From contig NZ_SMAC01000023.1 of assembly GCF_004342115.1 (NCBI RefSeq), forward strand, positions 1-48,768: 48,768 nucleotides of DNA, read 5' to 3'. A program made the translations under genes and the position numbers. Below are positions 18,414 through 30,264 of this stretch, in pieces; positions within the stretch are counted from its first letter, which is position 1, and the number at the start of each line of letters is the position of its first letter. Source of the stretch: Mannheimia haemolytica. Lineage in GTDB: Bacteria > Pseudomonadota > Gammaproteobacteria > Enterobacterales > Pasteurellaceae. The notes below the pieces were generated by a model. It saw only the letters and a program-made list of their open reading frames with translations. It was not told the origin of the DNA and did no database searches.

Positions 18414-20105
18414 ATGATAAAAGCAAAATACTCTATTGCTAGGCGGATAGGACTCTATTTTTTAATTATGATCGGATTTGCTTCGATTATCAGTGGAATC
18501 TCACTTGGTATTATGTGGAGCAATAAATCTGATGCGAGCCTGATTAATGTTTCAGGCTCACTTCGTATGCAAAGTTATCGATTGTTATCAGAAATGGATT
18601 CAAAAAAAGCGCTGCTACCTGAGCGATTGTTGGAATATCATCGAACGCTACATGCTACAGAGCTTAGTTCATTAAAGCAAAGTGTTTTATTGTCAGATAG
18701 CGTGATAGAAAGCTATCAACAATTACTTAAAGATTGGTATGAAATGCAATCTTATGTCGCTCAGAGAGATAAAGTTAATTATGCTTCGCACATTGAAGAT
18801 TATGTGCAGAGAGTTGATGATTTTGTTTTCCGCTTACAAGAGTTCGCTGAGTTAAAATTAAAGATTGCAACAGGCGTGATTGCGATTGCAATGTTACTGA
18901 TTATTGCCCTTGCTTATATTGGCGTTTGGTATACTCGAAAAAAGATTATTGGACCTTTAAGGCAATTGGTAAAAGCGAGTTGGCAAATTCAAAATAAAGA
19001 TTTTGACCACGTAAAATTAGCGGTTAATGAACCCAATGAATTAGGGCTACTTTCCTCTACTTTTACTGAGATGTCTAATGAATTATTAAAATTATATACT
19101 TCATTAGAAGATAAAGCTCAGGATAAAACACGTCGTTTATTGGCGGTAAATCGTTCTTTACTGGTATTATATCAATGCTCTCAATTATTAACTGCTAAGC
19201 CGATTAATAAAGAAGTGTTAAATCAAGTACTTAAAACGGTATTTGATAATGAACATTTGCTAGGGATTGATTTACAAGTATATGGGGCTGAATATTGGAA
19301 TGTATCAATAGACAATAAACCAAGTTTAGATTGGGTTTCTGCTGAAATTGCAATAGAAAATGAAAAATTGGGTATCTTAAGCTGGAAACCCTCACTGGTT
19401 TGTCCTGATGGACGATTGATCCAAAATGTGTCGGAAATGATTGGTCGTAGCCTTTATGTAGTGCAGATGCAAAAGCAACAGCAACAATTGGTACTCATGG
19501 AGGAGCGTGCAATTATTGCTCGTGAGTTACACGATTCCTTAGCCCAGTCTCTTACGTTTTTCAAAATTCAGGTTAGCCTGCTTAAGCTTGCTAAAACAGA
19601 TGAAAAGCGTAATGAAATTTTAACTGTATTTGAAAAAGCGTTAAATGATGCTTACAGCCAATTAAGGGAGCTGTTGACGACGTTTAGGCTAACGATTCAA
19701 GAAGCGAATTTACAACAAGCGTTAGAAAAAATTTTAGAAAGCTTAAGACCGAAAACCTCAGCACAGATTCGCTTAAGTTGCAAATTACCTTCGCATATGT
19801 TTAATGCTCAGCAGCAAGTTCACGTATTGCAAATTGTACGAGAAGCTGTGATTAATGCTATTAAGCATTCGCAAGCCACTGAAATTAATGTGATTGCTGA
19901 AACAAATGATGATGGTGAACATTGTTTGACTATTCAAGATAATGGCGTAGGGCTTGCTGCCCATACGCAACCAGAAGGGCATTATGGACTGACGATTATG
20001 CAAGAACGGGCGGCTGAACTCAAAGCCGAATTTTCGATTGAAAATGTGGAAAGTGGCGGAGTAAAAGTACAGGTTTTATTGCCGAGTATGATTAGCAAGC
20101 GGTAA
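18414..20105 (+). CDS. narQ: Nitrate/nitrite sensor histidine kinase NarQ
   Basis: 563 residues. Inner-membrane sensor with two membrane segments (about 13-33 and 150-170). The periplasmic P-box-like sequence INVSGSLRMQSYRLL follows the first one and binds nitrate or nitrite. A HAMP linker (about 172-225) and a GAF-like middle lead to a HisKA_3 domain with the phospho-His in ARELHDSLAQSL. The ATPase domain has REAVINAIKH (N box) and IQDNGVGL (G box). It would phosphorylate a NarP-type regulator, which is not in this window. NarQ rather than NarX is inferred, since most Pasteurellaceae have a single NarQ-NarP pair. Confidence 0.9.
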   Translation: MIKAKYSIARRIGLYFLIMIGFASIISGISLGIMWSNKSDASLINVSGSLRMQSYRLLSEMDSKKALLPERLLEYHRTLHATELSSLKQSVLLSDSVIESYQQLLKDWYEMQSYVAQRDKVNYASHIEDYVQRVDDFVFRLQEFAELKLKIATGVIAIAMLLIIALAYIGVWYTRKKIIGPLRQLVKASWQIQNKDFDHVKLAVNEPNELGLLSSTFTEMSNELLKLYTSLEDKAQDKTRRLLAVNRSLLVLYQCSQLLTAKPINKEVLNQVLKTVFDNEHLLGIDLQVYGAEYWNVSIDNKPSLDWVSAEIAIENEKLGILSWKPSLVCPDGRLIQNVSEMIGRSLYVVQMQKQQQQLVLMEERAIIARELHDSLAQSLTFFKIQVSLLKLAKTDEKRNEILTVFEKALNDAYSQLRELLTTFRLTIQEANLQQALEKILESLRPKTSAQIRLSCKLPSHMFNAQQQVHVLQIVREAVINAIKHSQATEINVIAETNDDGEHCLTIQDNGVGLAAHTQPEGHYGLTIMQERAAELKAEFSIENVESGGVKVQVLLPSMISKR

Positions 20106-20155
20106 TAAAATATTAATTTTTTGCGTATTATTGGCAACGAATAAAAGGATAACAA

Positions 20156-20674
20156 ATGCAATTCCGAAAAGCAGTAGAAGCGGATTTTGAGACAATATTG
20201 GCAATTTATAATCAAGCAATTCCCACTCACCAAATTACCGCCGATTTAGAACTAGCAACTACGCAAAATCGGCGGAAGTGGTTCGATTTTCACCTTGAAA
20301 CAGCCCAATATCCTATTTGGGTGGTCGAAGATGAACAAGGCATTGCTGGCTGGTTTAGTTTTTCACCATTTTATGAAAGACCGGCATTTTTACATACTTC
20401 GGAAATCAGTATCTATTTAGACCGCTATTCCAAAGGAAAAGGCTATGGCTCAAAAATTATTGAGTTTATGCAAGCTGAAATGCTTAATCACAATATTCAT
20501 ACGTTGATGGCGTATGTGTTTGAATTAAATACAGTGAGCCAAAATCTAATGAGAAAACACGGCTTTGAACAATGGGGAAGATTTCCGAATATTGCTAATA
20601 TGGGAAAAGATGAGAAAGGTGAGGATAAATGGCGAACGTTGCTGATGATGTCTTACCAAAAAGGTATCGAATAA
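20156..20674 (+). CDS. GNAT-family N-acetyltransferase (PAT/YncA-like)
   Basis: 172 residues. It begins MQFRKAVEADFETILAIYNQ, as in the phosphinothricin-acetyltransferase-like subgroup. The acetyl-CoA binding loop is ISIYLDRYSKGKGYGSKII, followed by LMAYVFELNTVSQNLMRKHGFEQWG, the usual GNAT motif A/B pattern. The acceptor is unknown; relatives acetylate methionine analogues or methionine sulfoximine-type amino acids. Preceded by an AAAGGA ribosome site and 50 bp after narQ. Confidence 0.82.
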   Translation: MQFRKAVEADFETILAIYNQAIPTHQITADLELATTQNRRKWFDFHLETAQYPIWVVEDEQGIAGWFSFSPFYERPAFLHTSEISIYLDRYSKGKGYGSKIIEFMQAEMLNHNIHTLMAYVFELNTVSQNLMRKHGFEQWGRFPNIANMGKDEKGEDKWRTLLMMSYQKGIE

Positions 20675-20716
20675 CAAGCGGTGATTTTTTAGAATATTTT
20701 TGCAAATAAGGACAAT

Positions 20717-21316
20717 ATGGAAAAGACAAAAATTGTACTTGCAACAAGTAATGCAGATAAAGTTAAAGAAATGGCAGATGTACTCTCACAATTTGGTTTT
20801 GAGGTGGTGGCTCAAAGTGAATTTGGGATTGAATCACCGGAAGAAACCGGTTTGACTTTTGTTGAAAATGCGCTGATTAAAGCACGATTTGCTGCTAAAA
20901 TGACAAGTTTATCGGCGATTGCCGATGATTCAGGTTTATCGGTTATGGCACTTGGTGGTGAACCGGGGCTATATTCTGCACGTTATGCCGGAGAGCAGGC
21001 AACCGATGCCGATAATCGCCAAAAATTACTAGCCAAAATGCAAGGGCAAGAGAATCGTCTGGCGAAATTTGTCAGTTGTATCGTGTTTTTAAAACACGAA
21101 ACTGACCCAACACCTTATATTGCGTCGGGTGAATGTTTCGGTGAAATTTTGACGGAAGAAAGAGGTGAAAATGGTTTCGGCTACGATTCCCTGTTTTTCT
21201 ACCCACCGAAAGCTTGCACTTTTGCCGAATTAGAAACCAAAGAGAAAAAAGCGATTTCACACCGTGCAATCGCACTAGAGCAATTAAAACAGCAATTAGC
21301 AGGAGAGAATAAATGA
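20717..21316 (+). CDS. rdgB: XTP/dITP diphosphatase (non-canonical purine NTP pyrophosphatase)
   Basis: 199 residues. HAM1/RdgB family enzyme that hydrolyses dITP, XTP and ITP to keep deaminated purines out of DNA and RNA. Motifs: [13 protein letters not shown] at the N-terminus (substrate and phosphate loop), [23 protein letters not shown] with catalytic Asp, and [11 protein letters not shown], then KKAISHRA near the C-terminus. Overlaps the next gene by 4 nt (ATGA), so it is translationally coupled. Confidence 0.95.
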   Translation: MEKTKIVLATSNADKVKEMADVLSQFGFEVVAQSEFGIESPEETGLTFVENALIKARFAAKMTSLSAIADDSGLSVMALGGEPGLYSARYAGEQATDADNRQKLLAKMQGQENRLAKFVSCIVFLKHETDPTPYIASGECFGEILTEERGENGFGYDSLFFYPPKACTFAELETKEKKAISHRAIALEQLKQQLAGENK

Positions 21317-21633
21317 TTATTACAACTACACCTACGATAGAGGGTAAACAAATTGTAGAATACAAAGGGTTAGTATTTGGCGAAGTAGTTTCTGGGGCTA
21401 ATTTTATCCGTGATTTCTTAGCCGGTATCACCGATATTATTGGCGGACGTTCAGGTGCTTATGAAAGCAAATTAAACGGTGCAAGAAAAGAGGCATTAGC
21501 TGAATTAGCTAAGGAGGCACAAAAAGTGGGGGCAAATGCGGTGGTTGGCGTTTCTATGGAGTATCAATCAATGGGCGGCGATAAAGGAATGTTCATCGTG
21601 GTAGCGATTGGTACTGCGGTTGTAATACGTTAA
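21313..21633 (+). CDS. YbjQ-family (UPF0145) heavy-metal-binding domain protein
   Basis: 106 residues. Small soluble protein of the YbjQ/UPF0145 family, with [20 protein letters not shown] at the start, then [19 protein letters not shown] and [15 protein letters not shown], all typical. The family forms pentamers; its function is unknown despite the heavy-metal label. Coupled to rdgB by a 4-nt overlap and 3 nt upstream of the YcgN-like gene, so the three genes form an operon. Confidence 0.88.
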   Translation: MIITTTPTIEGKQIVEYKGLVFGEVVSGANFIRDFLAGITDIIGGRSGAYESKLNGARKEALAELAKEAQKVGANAVVGVSMEYQSMGGDKGMFIVVAIGTAVVIR

Positions 21634-21636
21634 TTT

Positions 21637-22089
21637 ATGCAGTTTGAACAACACTTTGAAGCAAATTTCTGGCAGAACAAATCGCTACTTGAAATGAATG
21701 ATGCTGAATGGGAAGCATTATGTGACGGTTGTGGTAAGTGCTGCTACCGGAAATATATTCAGGGAAGAGGGCGGCGTGAACGGCTTTACTATACCTCGGT
21801 TGCCTGTAATTTATTAGATGTGAATACAGGCCGTTGTATGAATTACTCGAACCGTTTTAAAATTGAGTCGGATTGTACAAAATTAACTAAAAAGAACTTA
21901 CCTGATTTTGGCTGGTTGCCAAAAACCTGTGCTTATCGTTTACTTTATGAAGGAAAGCCTCTTTTTGATTGGCACCCTTTAATCTCTAAAGATCCTGATT
22001 CTGTAAAAAATGCCGGAATGCTGATTGCTAACGGTATTCACGAAAAAGATGTGATTGATTGGTTTGAGTTTGTTATTGATGAAGTATGA
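21637..22089 (+). CDS. YcgN-family cysteine cluster protein (UPF0260)
   Basis: 150 residues. Cysteine clusters CDGCGKCC (about 29-36) and later single Cys residues (SVACNLLDVNTGRCMNY, DCTKL, KTCAYRL) define the UPF0260/YkgJ zinc- or iron-binding group. E. coli YcgN is the close model; its function is not known. It starts 3 nt after the ybjQ-like stop and ends at a strong bidirectional terminator. Confidence 0.88.
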   Translation: MQFEQHFEANFWQNKSLLEMNDAEWEALCDGCGKCCYRKYIQGRGRRERLYYTSVACNLLDVNTGRCMNYSNRFKIESDCTKLTKKNLPDFGWLPKTCAYRLLYEGKPLFDWHPLISKDPDSVKNAGMLIANGIHEKDVIDWFEFVIDEV

Positions 22090-22090
22090 G

Positions 22091-22119
22091 AAAAAGGCGT
22101 TTGGTGCAAACGCCTTTTT
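22091..22119. terminator. Bidirectional terminator between ycgN-like gene and gmhA
   Basis: AAAAAGGCGTTTG (22091-22103) and CAAACGCCTTTTT (22107-22119) form a perfect 13-bp stem with a 3-nt loop. A/T runs on both sides serve the two convergent genes. Confidence 0.85.
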
Positions 22120-22129
22120 GTTATAGAGA

Positions 22130-23019
<890 letters not shown>

Positions 23020-23979
23020 ATGGTCGTAAATCCAGAATCTTTTGAACAGATAATTGGACAATCTGTAAAGATAAAAGAGGTTGTTGAACAAGCAAAAAAA
23101 TTTGCCAACCTTGATGCACCATTATTGATTCAAGGTGAGACGGGAACAGGAAAAGATTTATTTGCCAAATCTTGTCACCATTTTGGATCTCGTCGAATGC
23201 AAAAATTTATTGCCGTGAACTGTGCCGGTTTACCGGCTGAAGAAGCAGAATCGGAAATGTTCGGACATCGTGGCAATGGCGTTGAGTCCGTCGGTTTCTT
23301 TGAATATGCTCACGGTGGTACAGTATTATTAGACTCTATTTCTGAGTTATCGCTGGAAATGCAAGCCAAATTATTGCGCTTTTTAAATGATGGCTCTTTT
23401 CGTCGAGTGGGCGAAGATCAAGAGATTCAAGTCAATGTTAGGGTGATCTGTACTTCATTACAGCCTTTGTCATTATTAGTTGAAAAAGGCAAAGTAAGAG
23501 AAGATCTGTTTCATCGTTTAAATGTTCTCACTTTAAATTTACCACCTTTGCGAGATCGAAAAGAGGATATTCCATTATTAGCTGATTACTTTATCGCCCA
23601 AATTAGCAATCAGTTGGGGGTGAGCAAATTAGAGTATGATAATGTTTTTTTGCAAGCATTGCAGAATTATCACTGGCGAGGCAACTTAAGAGAGCTTTAT
23701 AACGCACTTTATCGAGCTTGTACACTTTCGCATAGCTACCGTTTAGCGGTAAAAGATCTTCATTTACCCAGAGATATGGAGGCGATGATTGAAGTACGTG
23801 AGGAGGCGACACTTGAGGAAATGATGAGCCAGTATGAAGCCCAATTATTGCACCAATTTTATGCAGAATATCCGAGTACCCGAAAATTAGCACAACGGCT
23901 CGGACTTTCACATACTGCGGTGGCAAACAAATTGCGTCAATATGGGTTAACAAAAAATGGAAACAGTAAAGATGAATAA
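23020..23979 (+). CDS. tyrR: Short TyrR-type transcriptional regulator
   Basis: 319 residues from ATG 23020 (MVVNPESFEQIIGQS), chosen for the AGGAG at 23010-23014; the TTG at 22999 is poorer. A sigma-54-type AAA+ domain has Walker A GETGTGKD and Walker B GGTVLLDSI, but the GAFTGA loop that contacts sigma-54 is replaced (MFGHRGNGVESVGFF), as in TyrR. The C-terminal HTH reads STRKLAQRLGLSHTAVANKL, very close to E. coli TyrR. The N-terminal ACT and PAS domains of E. coli TyrR are absent, as in H. influenzae TyrR. It probably regulates aromatic amino acid genes; coupling to sapA is positional. Confidence 0.88.
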   Translation: MVVNPESFEQIIGQSVKIKEVVEQAKKFANLDAPLLIQGETGTGKDLFAKSCHHFGSRRMQKFIAVNCAGLPAEEAESEMFGHRGNGVESVGFFEYAHGGTVLLDSISELSLEMQAKLLRFLNDGSFRRVGEDQEIQVNVRVICTSLQPLSLLVEKGKVREDLFHRLNVLTLNLPPLRDRKEDIPLLADYFIAQISNQLGVSKLEYDNVFLQALQNYHWRGNLRELYNALYRACTLSHSYRLAVKDLHLPRDMEAMIEVREEATLEEMMSQYEAQLLHQFYAEYPSTRKLAQRLGLSHTAVANKLRQYGLTKNGNSKDE

Positions 23980-25723
23980 ACTAGCGGTCATTTTTTCAGT
24001 ATGTTTTGCAAATTTAGGGCTAAATTCGACCGCTTACGCAGCGCCAAGTATTCCTCAAGAGCTACTTGAAAATAGCCTTGTGTATTGCACTACTTCATCG
24101 GGATTCTCTTTTAACCCACAAAAATCTGATGTGAGTTCGAATATGAATGTGGTAACAGAGCAGATCTACGATAAATTAGTTGAGTTTAATCCGAAAAAAA
24201 ATCGACTAGAGCCTGCTTTAGCTGAAAGTTATTCAATCAGCGACGATGGTTTAGTGATTACATTACGTTTAAGAAAAAATGTCGCTTTTCATACAACTCC
24301 ATGGTTTACTCCGAGTCGTAAATTAAACGCAGAAGATGTGGTGTTTTCGCTAAAACGAATGATTGGTAAAGAAAGTGATTTACCTGAAGTGAAAAGTGAG
24401 CCTGAAAGTGTATTACACCACCAGCGACAAAGCTATATTTACCAAAAAACAGCGGGGCAGATTTATTTTCCTTATTTTGAAAGTGTTGATTTAGCGAATA
24501 AAATTGCCAGCATTCATTCTCCGTCAAATGACATTGTAAAAATTGAATTAGTCCGTCCTGATTCAGCATTGTTGGCGCATTTAGCCAGCCAATATGCAGT
24601 TATTATGTCTAAAGAATATGCTTTACAGCTCAATGCAGATGATAACTTAGTTCAACTGGATTTATTACCGGTAGGAACAGGCGTATATCAACTTGAAAGT
24701 TATGAAAATAATGATTATGTGCGTTTAAAACCAAATATGAATTACTGGGGCAAAAAAGCATATATTCAAAATATGGTCGTAGATTTTTCCACAGAAGCGA
24801 CCGGCAGGATGGCAAAATTTTTAAATAATGAATGTGATGTGGTTGCTTTTCCGGAACCTAGCCAATTATCAGTGTTAAATAATCGGCAGCTTATTAGTAG
24901 TAAAGGTGCTAATTTGGTTTATTTAGCATTCAATATGCAACGGGGTATTGGGCAGGATTTGGCATTACGCCAACGTATTGCACGCGGCATAAATCGCAAA
25001 CGTATTGCAGAGAAATTATTTTATGGTACAGGTGAAGTAGCGGATAACCTATTACCAACAGCTTTGTGGTCGAAAAAAAATAATGGAAGCTACCCTTATC
25101 AACCACACCAAAATTCAGGTGAGCAAGCGGTTGAAATGCATGACAGTATTATAAATCGGTCTTTAGATAGCAAAACAGAGACCGAAGAAGTAAACCAAAA
25201 ACAGCGCTTAAAACTGTGGGTAATTGATGAAAAACGAGTTTATAATCAACACCCATTAAAAATGGCAGAAATGATACGTGCTGATTTAGCTACGCAAAAT
25301 TTAGAGGTCGAAATTCGCGCAGTAAGTCGAGCTTATTTGGTGCAACAGCTTGCTAATAAAAGTGCGGATTATGATTTGATTTTAGGTGGTTGGTTAGCAA
25401 ATAATCTTGATCCTAACAGTTTTTTGGAGGCCTTACTCAGTTGTAAAGCTGCGGAAACGGTGACTAATTTATCAAATTGGTGCAATGAAGATTTTGATTT
25501 TTGGTTACAAACAGCCCGTCTAAGTGATGATCCGGCATCAGCTAATTTATTGTATGAATTTGCACAAAAATTATTAGAAGAGCAATTGCCTATTCTCCCT
25601 TTAATGAATGCTAATCGTGTATTAGTCATAAAAGATGGAGTGAAACAGGCAGATATTTCCCCTTTCGGCCAGGTAAAATTATCAGAGTTACGTTTGGGCT
25701 TGGGGCATAAAAAAGGAAACTAA
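23972..25723 (+). CDS. sapA: Peptide ABC transporter substrate-binding protein SapA
   Basis: 583 residues from ATG 23972, which overlaps the tyrR stop by 8 nt; the ATG at 23957 would put charged residues before an otherwise standard signal peptide (MNKLAVIFSVCFANLG, cleavage after AYA). SBP_bac_5 family protein: EQIYDKLVEFNPKKNRLEPA and LLPVGTGVYQLESYENNDYV are typical, ending in LEEQLPILPLM. In H. influenzae SapA binds antimicrobial peptides and heme for import. First gene of sapABCD. Confidence 0.92.
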   Translation: MNKLAVIFSVCFANLGLNSTAYAAPSIPQELLENSLVYCTTSSGFSFNPQKSDVSSNMNVVTEQIYDKLVEFNPKKNRLEPALAESYSISDDGLVITLRLRKNVAFHTTPWFTPSRKLNAEDVVFSLKRMIGKESDLPEVKSEPESVLHHQRQSYIYQKTAGQIYFPYFESVDLANKIASIHSPSNDIVKIELVRPDSALLAHLASQYAVIMSKEYALQLNADDNLVQLDLLPVGTGVYQLESYENNDYVRLKPNMNYWGKKAYIQNMVVDFSTEATGRMAKFLNNECDVVAFPEPSQLSVLNNRQLISSKGANLVYLAFNMQRGIGQDLALRQRIARGINRKRIAEKLFYGTGEVADNLLPTALWSKKNNGSYPYQPHQNSGEQAVEMHDSIINRSLDSKTETEEVNQKQRLKLWVIDEKRVYNQHPLKMAEMIRADLATQNLEVEIRAVSRAYLVQQLANKSADYDLILGGWLANNLDPNSFLEALLSCKAAETVTNLSNWCNEDFDFWLQTARLSDDPASANLLYEFAQKLLEEQLPILPLMNANRVLVIKDGVKQADISPFGQVKLSELRLGLGHKKGN

Positions 25724-25725
25724 TT

Positions 25726-26691
25726 ATGCTGATTGTCTTTTTTCGAAAAATTTTTCTAACCTTGATTACGTTGATTTTTTTGTCACTTATCAGTTTTAAT
25801 ATTCTGTTACGAGATCCATTAAACCACTTAGCCGAGTTAGGCTGGTTTGAGGCTTATTGTTATTATGTAAAATCTCTGCTAAATGGTGATTTTGGTATTA
25901 GTTTCAGTAATGGAGAACCGCTCACAGCGCAAATTTTACAGGTGTTCCTGGCTACAATTACGCTTTGTTTATCGGCTCTCATTGTTTCTTTAATTATTGG
26001 TTTGCCTCTTGGTTTTTTTGCGGCTACTCAGCAAAAAAATATGGTTGGGCGATTATTAAATACACTAGGTTCATTGAGTTTAGCCGTGCCGGTATTTTGG
26101 CTGGCATTAGTGCTAATGTATTACGCTTCTCTCAATCAGTGGGAAGTGTCAGCAATTGGAGAAATCCATTCGCTTTATCCGAAACAGATGGTAACCGGCT
26201 TTTTGCTATTAGATATTTGGTTATCTGATGTACCTTATAAATTAAAAATGATGCAGAGTGCTTTACATCACTTAGCTTTGCCGACATTAGTCTTGGCTGT
26301 GCCAGCTACATTAGAAGTTATGCATATTACTCAAGCTAGAGCAGGTTATGTAATGAAACAAAATTACATTAAAATAGCGAAAACGCGTGGCTGGACACCG
26401 TTTAGAGTTTGGAGAACGCATATTATTTGTAATACTTTACCTGCATTATTACCTATGATTGCCCGTACCTTTATTTTAATTTTTGCCTTCGGTATGTTAA
26501 TTGAGAACATATTTAGCTGGGGAGGAATTGGACGTTGGCTGATAAATGCCCTTGCTATTCAAGACTATAATGCGATTTCAGCGGGAGTAGTTGCAATCGG
26601 GGTGTTTGTGTTATTAGTAGATATGGTTACAGGCTTTGTGCGGGTGATGTTAGACCCATCAGATAAAAAGGATTGGTATGGCAGTTATTAA
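25726..26691 (+). CDS. sapB: Peptide ABC transporter permease SapB
   Basis: 321 residues with about six membrane segments. DppB/OppB-class permease: DFGISFSNGEPLTAQIL in the periplasmic part, and the ATPase-contact loop (EAA-like) around RAGYVMKQNYIKIAKTRGWTP. Starts 2 nt after the sapA stop and overlaps sapC by 14 nt. With SapC it forms the membrane channel for substrate delivered by SapA. Confidence 0.92.
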   Translation: MLIVFFRKIFLTLITLIFLSLISFNILLRDPLNHLAELGWFEAYCYYVKSLLNGDFGISFSNGEPLTAQILQVFLATITLCLSALIVSLIIGLPLGFFAATQQKNMVGRLLNTLGSLSLAVPVFWLALVLMYYASLNQWEVSAIGEIHSLYPKQMVTGFLLLDIWLSDVPYKLKMMQSALHHLALPTLVLAVPATLEVMHITQARAGYVMKQNYIKIAKTRGWTPFRVWRTHIICNTLPALLPMIARTFILIFAFGMLIENIFSWGGIGRWLINALAIQDYNAISAGVVAIGVFVLLVDMVTGFVRVMLDPSDKKDWYGSY

Positions 26692-27571
26692 AGAACCCGA
26701 GCAATTTAGAGAAACCAACGCATTTAAGGCATTTTGGTTTCATTTCCGACAAGATAAACTTGCACTTGGCAGTTTTTATCTTTTTTTGCTATTACTGGCT
26801 CTCATTTTTGTTGGTAGTTTGCTTGCTCCTTACAATTATAATGAACAATTTGTTGGTTTAGAATTAATGCCTCCCTCTTGGGACGACAAAGGTCAAATCA
26901 GCCATTTTTTAGGCACTGACGATTTAGGACGGGATATTTTAAGCCGTATTATGTATGGTTTTTACTACACGCTTGGTTCCGCACTGATGATTACCTTATT
27001 AATTGCGATTATCGGCGGTATGATCGGGATTTATGCCGGGCTGAAAAAAGGACGTTCATTTTGGTTGATTAGCCATTTGTTCGATACCTTTTTATTTATG
27101 CCGATTTTATTGATTGCGATCATCATTGCAACCTTAATGGAAGCGAGTTTGGTCAATGCAATGTTGGCGATTTTCTTAGCGATGTTGCCGCATTTTATCC
27201 ATAAAATTTATCAAGCAACCGAAAAACAACTCAAAAAAGAGTACATCATTACCTTAAAGCTAGACGGTGCAAGCCATTGGTATTTAATTCGAGAAGTGAT
27301 TATTCCTAATCTTACCGGCGTGGCAATTAAAGCACTTTCACATATTTTTGTGATCGCCATATTAGATATTAGTGCGTTAAGTTTTATTATGCTGGGGGCT
27401 AAAAGCCCGACCCCTGAATGGGGAGCGATGATTCGTGAATCCATGGAACTGATTTATATAGCTCCTTGGACGGTGATATTACCTGGCTTAGCAATTATTT
27501 TTAGTATTTTTACCGTTACAATACTTGGTACACGCTTAAGCGTGATTTTTGAAAAATACCGTAAAGAATAG
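26678..27571 (+). CDS. sapC: Peptide ABC transporter permease SapC
   Basis: 297 residues (E. coli 296). DppC/OppC-class permease with an N-terminal segment containing FRQDKLALGSFYLFLLLLAL and GTDDLGRDILSRIMYGFYYT, then the EAA loop ITLKLDGASHWYLIREVIIP and the conserved LGAKSPTPEWGAMIRE near the end. About six membrane segments. Overlaps sapB by 14 nt; sapD follows after 70 bp that include an ACAAGCGGTC uptake signal. Confidence 0.92.
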   Translation: MAVIKEPEQFRETNAFKAFWFHFRQDKLALGSFYLFLLLLALIFVGSLLAPYNYNEQFVGLELMPPSWDDKGQISHFLGTDDLGRDILSRIMYGFYYTLGSALMITLLIAIIGGMIGIYAGLKKGRSFWLISHLFDTFLFMPILLIAIIIATLMEASLVNAMLAIFLAMLPHFIHKIYQATEKQLKKEYIITLKLDGASHWYLIREVIIPNLTGVAIKALSHIFVIAILDISALSFIMLGAKSPTPEWGAMIRESMELIYIAPWTVILPGLAIIFSIFTVTILGTRLSVIFEKYRKE

Positions 27572-27641
27572 TATTTAAATAGGATACTGACACATAACAA
27601 GCGGTCATTTTTAAGTAAAATTTTACAGATTAAGGAATAGT

Positions 27642-28727
27642 ATGGCATTACTTGATATTCGCCATTTAAGTATTGAAATTGATACGCCAAAAGGCAGAGT
27701 AAAAATGGTGGATAACATCAACCTGACTGTTGATGAGGGCGAAATTTGTGGCTTGGTGGGAGAATCTGGTTCGGGAAAAAGCCTCATAGCCAAAGTGATT
27801 TGCGGTATGATTAAAGATGAATGGATTGTGAGTGCAGATCGCTTTCGCTTTGACGATATTGAATTACTGAAACTTTCGCCAGCGGAACGCCGAAAATTGG
27901 TAGGCGATCATATTTCAATGGTATTCCAAGATCCGCTTACTAGCCTTGACCCAAGCCAGCAAATTGGTAAACAACTGATGCAAACCATTCAATTTAGAGG
28001 GAAGTGGTGGCAACGATTTGGGTGGAAAAAGAAAAAAGCAATCGAGCTACTACACCGTGTTGGTATTCGTGATCATCAAGATATTATGAAAAGTTACCCA
28101 AGCGATATTACCGAAGGCGAAGCTCAGAAAGTGATGATTGCAATGGCGGTGGCAAATCAGCCCCGATTATTGGTGGCAGATGAGCCGACTAATATTATGG
28201 AATCAACCACGCAGTTGCAGGTTTATCGCTTGCTTTCCAGTATGAATCAGAATTTGGGAACCTCAATCTTGCTGGTGAGTAATGACATGTGTAGCATTCA
28301 AAATTGGGTTGATTCTTACAATGTGCTTTATTGTGGACAAACCGTTGAAATTGCGGATAAAGAGAGCATTCTTGAATCGTCTTACCACCCCTATACTCGA
28401 GTGTTACTCAATAGTTCGCCGGACTTTTCTCAGCCTTTAGCCTTTAAAAGTAGCTTAAATACGCTACGAGGCTCAGTCCCGATGTTACAAGAAATGCCGA
28501 TTGGTTGTCGTTTAGGCCCTCGTTGCCCTTTTGCACAAAAAAAATGTATCAACAAACCGCCATTAGTGAAAGTAAAACAGCACGAGTTTGCCTGCCATTT
28601 TCCGATTAACTTTAGAGAACAAAATTTGCTTAAAAATAAAACGGAAAATACGCCGTTTGTGGTGGCTGAAATAGCGGAAAATACGCCGTTTGTGGTGGCT
28701 GAAATAGCGGAAAAAGAGGCGTTTTAA
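27642..28727 (+). CDS. sapD: Peptide ABC transporter ATP-binding protein SapD
   Basis: 361 residues. Walker [10 protein letters not shown]-loop [12 protein letters not shown] and Walker [10 protein letters not shown] are intact. The signature is the degenerate [14 protein letters not shown] typical of SapD rather than LSGGQ. The switch position reads LVSNDMC, so the usual H-loop His is Asn. The C-terminal oligopeptide-type cluster [15 protein letters not shown] is present. The extreme C-terminus carries an 11-residue tandem repeat. No sapF follows, although SapD normally pairs with SapF, so the partner ATPase must be elsewhere or SapD acts differently here. Confidence 0.9.
   Translation: MALLDIRHLSIEIDTPKGRVKMVDNINLTVDEGEICGLVGESGSGKSLIAKVICGMIKDEWIVSADRFRFDDIELLKLSPAERRKLVGDHISMVFQDPLTSLDPSQQIGKQLMQTIQFRGKWWQRFGWKKKKAIELLHRVGIRDHQDIMKSYPSDITEGEAQKVMIAMAVANQPRLLVADEPTNIMESTTQLQVYRLLSSMNQNLGTSILLVSNDMCSIQNWVDSYNVLYCGQTVEIADKESILESSYHPYTRVLLNSSPDFSQPLAFKSSLNTLRGSVPMLQEMPIGCRLGPRCPFAQKKCINKPPLVKVKQHEFACHFPINFREQNLLKNKTENTPFVVAEIAENTPFVVAEIAEKEAF
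28643..28708 (+). repeat. 33-bp tandem repeat in the 3' end of sapD
   Basis: Two identical 33-bp units (28643-28675 and 28676-28708) encode [11 protein letters not shown] twice, followed by a partial third start (GGAAAAAGAGG). The unit length is a multiple of three, so copy changes keep the frame and alter only the length of the tail beyond the conserved SapD domain. Confidence 0.9.
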
Positions 28728-28735
28728 TGTGGTTA

Positions 28736-30178
<1,443 letters not shown>

Positions 30179-30196
30179 GGCTAGAAGTTAAATAGC

Positions 30197-30254
30197 ACAA
30201 GCGGTCATTATTCGCCAAATTTTTGCAAATTTTCCGCTAATAATGACCGCTTGT
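30197..30254. terminator. Bidirectional terminator from inverted uptake signals (leuB / msrB)
   Basis: ACAAGCGGTCATTATT (30197-30212) and its exact complement (30239-30254) form a 16-bp stem with a 26-nt AT-rich loop between the convergent leuB and msrB genes. Confidence 0.75.
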
Positions 30255-30264
30255 TTATTACTCG

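Noticed and set aside
23020-23979. PspF-like sigma-54 activator next to the sap genes, as the PspF-like size suggests
   Set aside because: The GAFTGA loop is missing and the C-terminal HTH matches TyrR, so a sigma-54 activator is unlikely.
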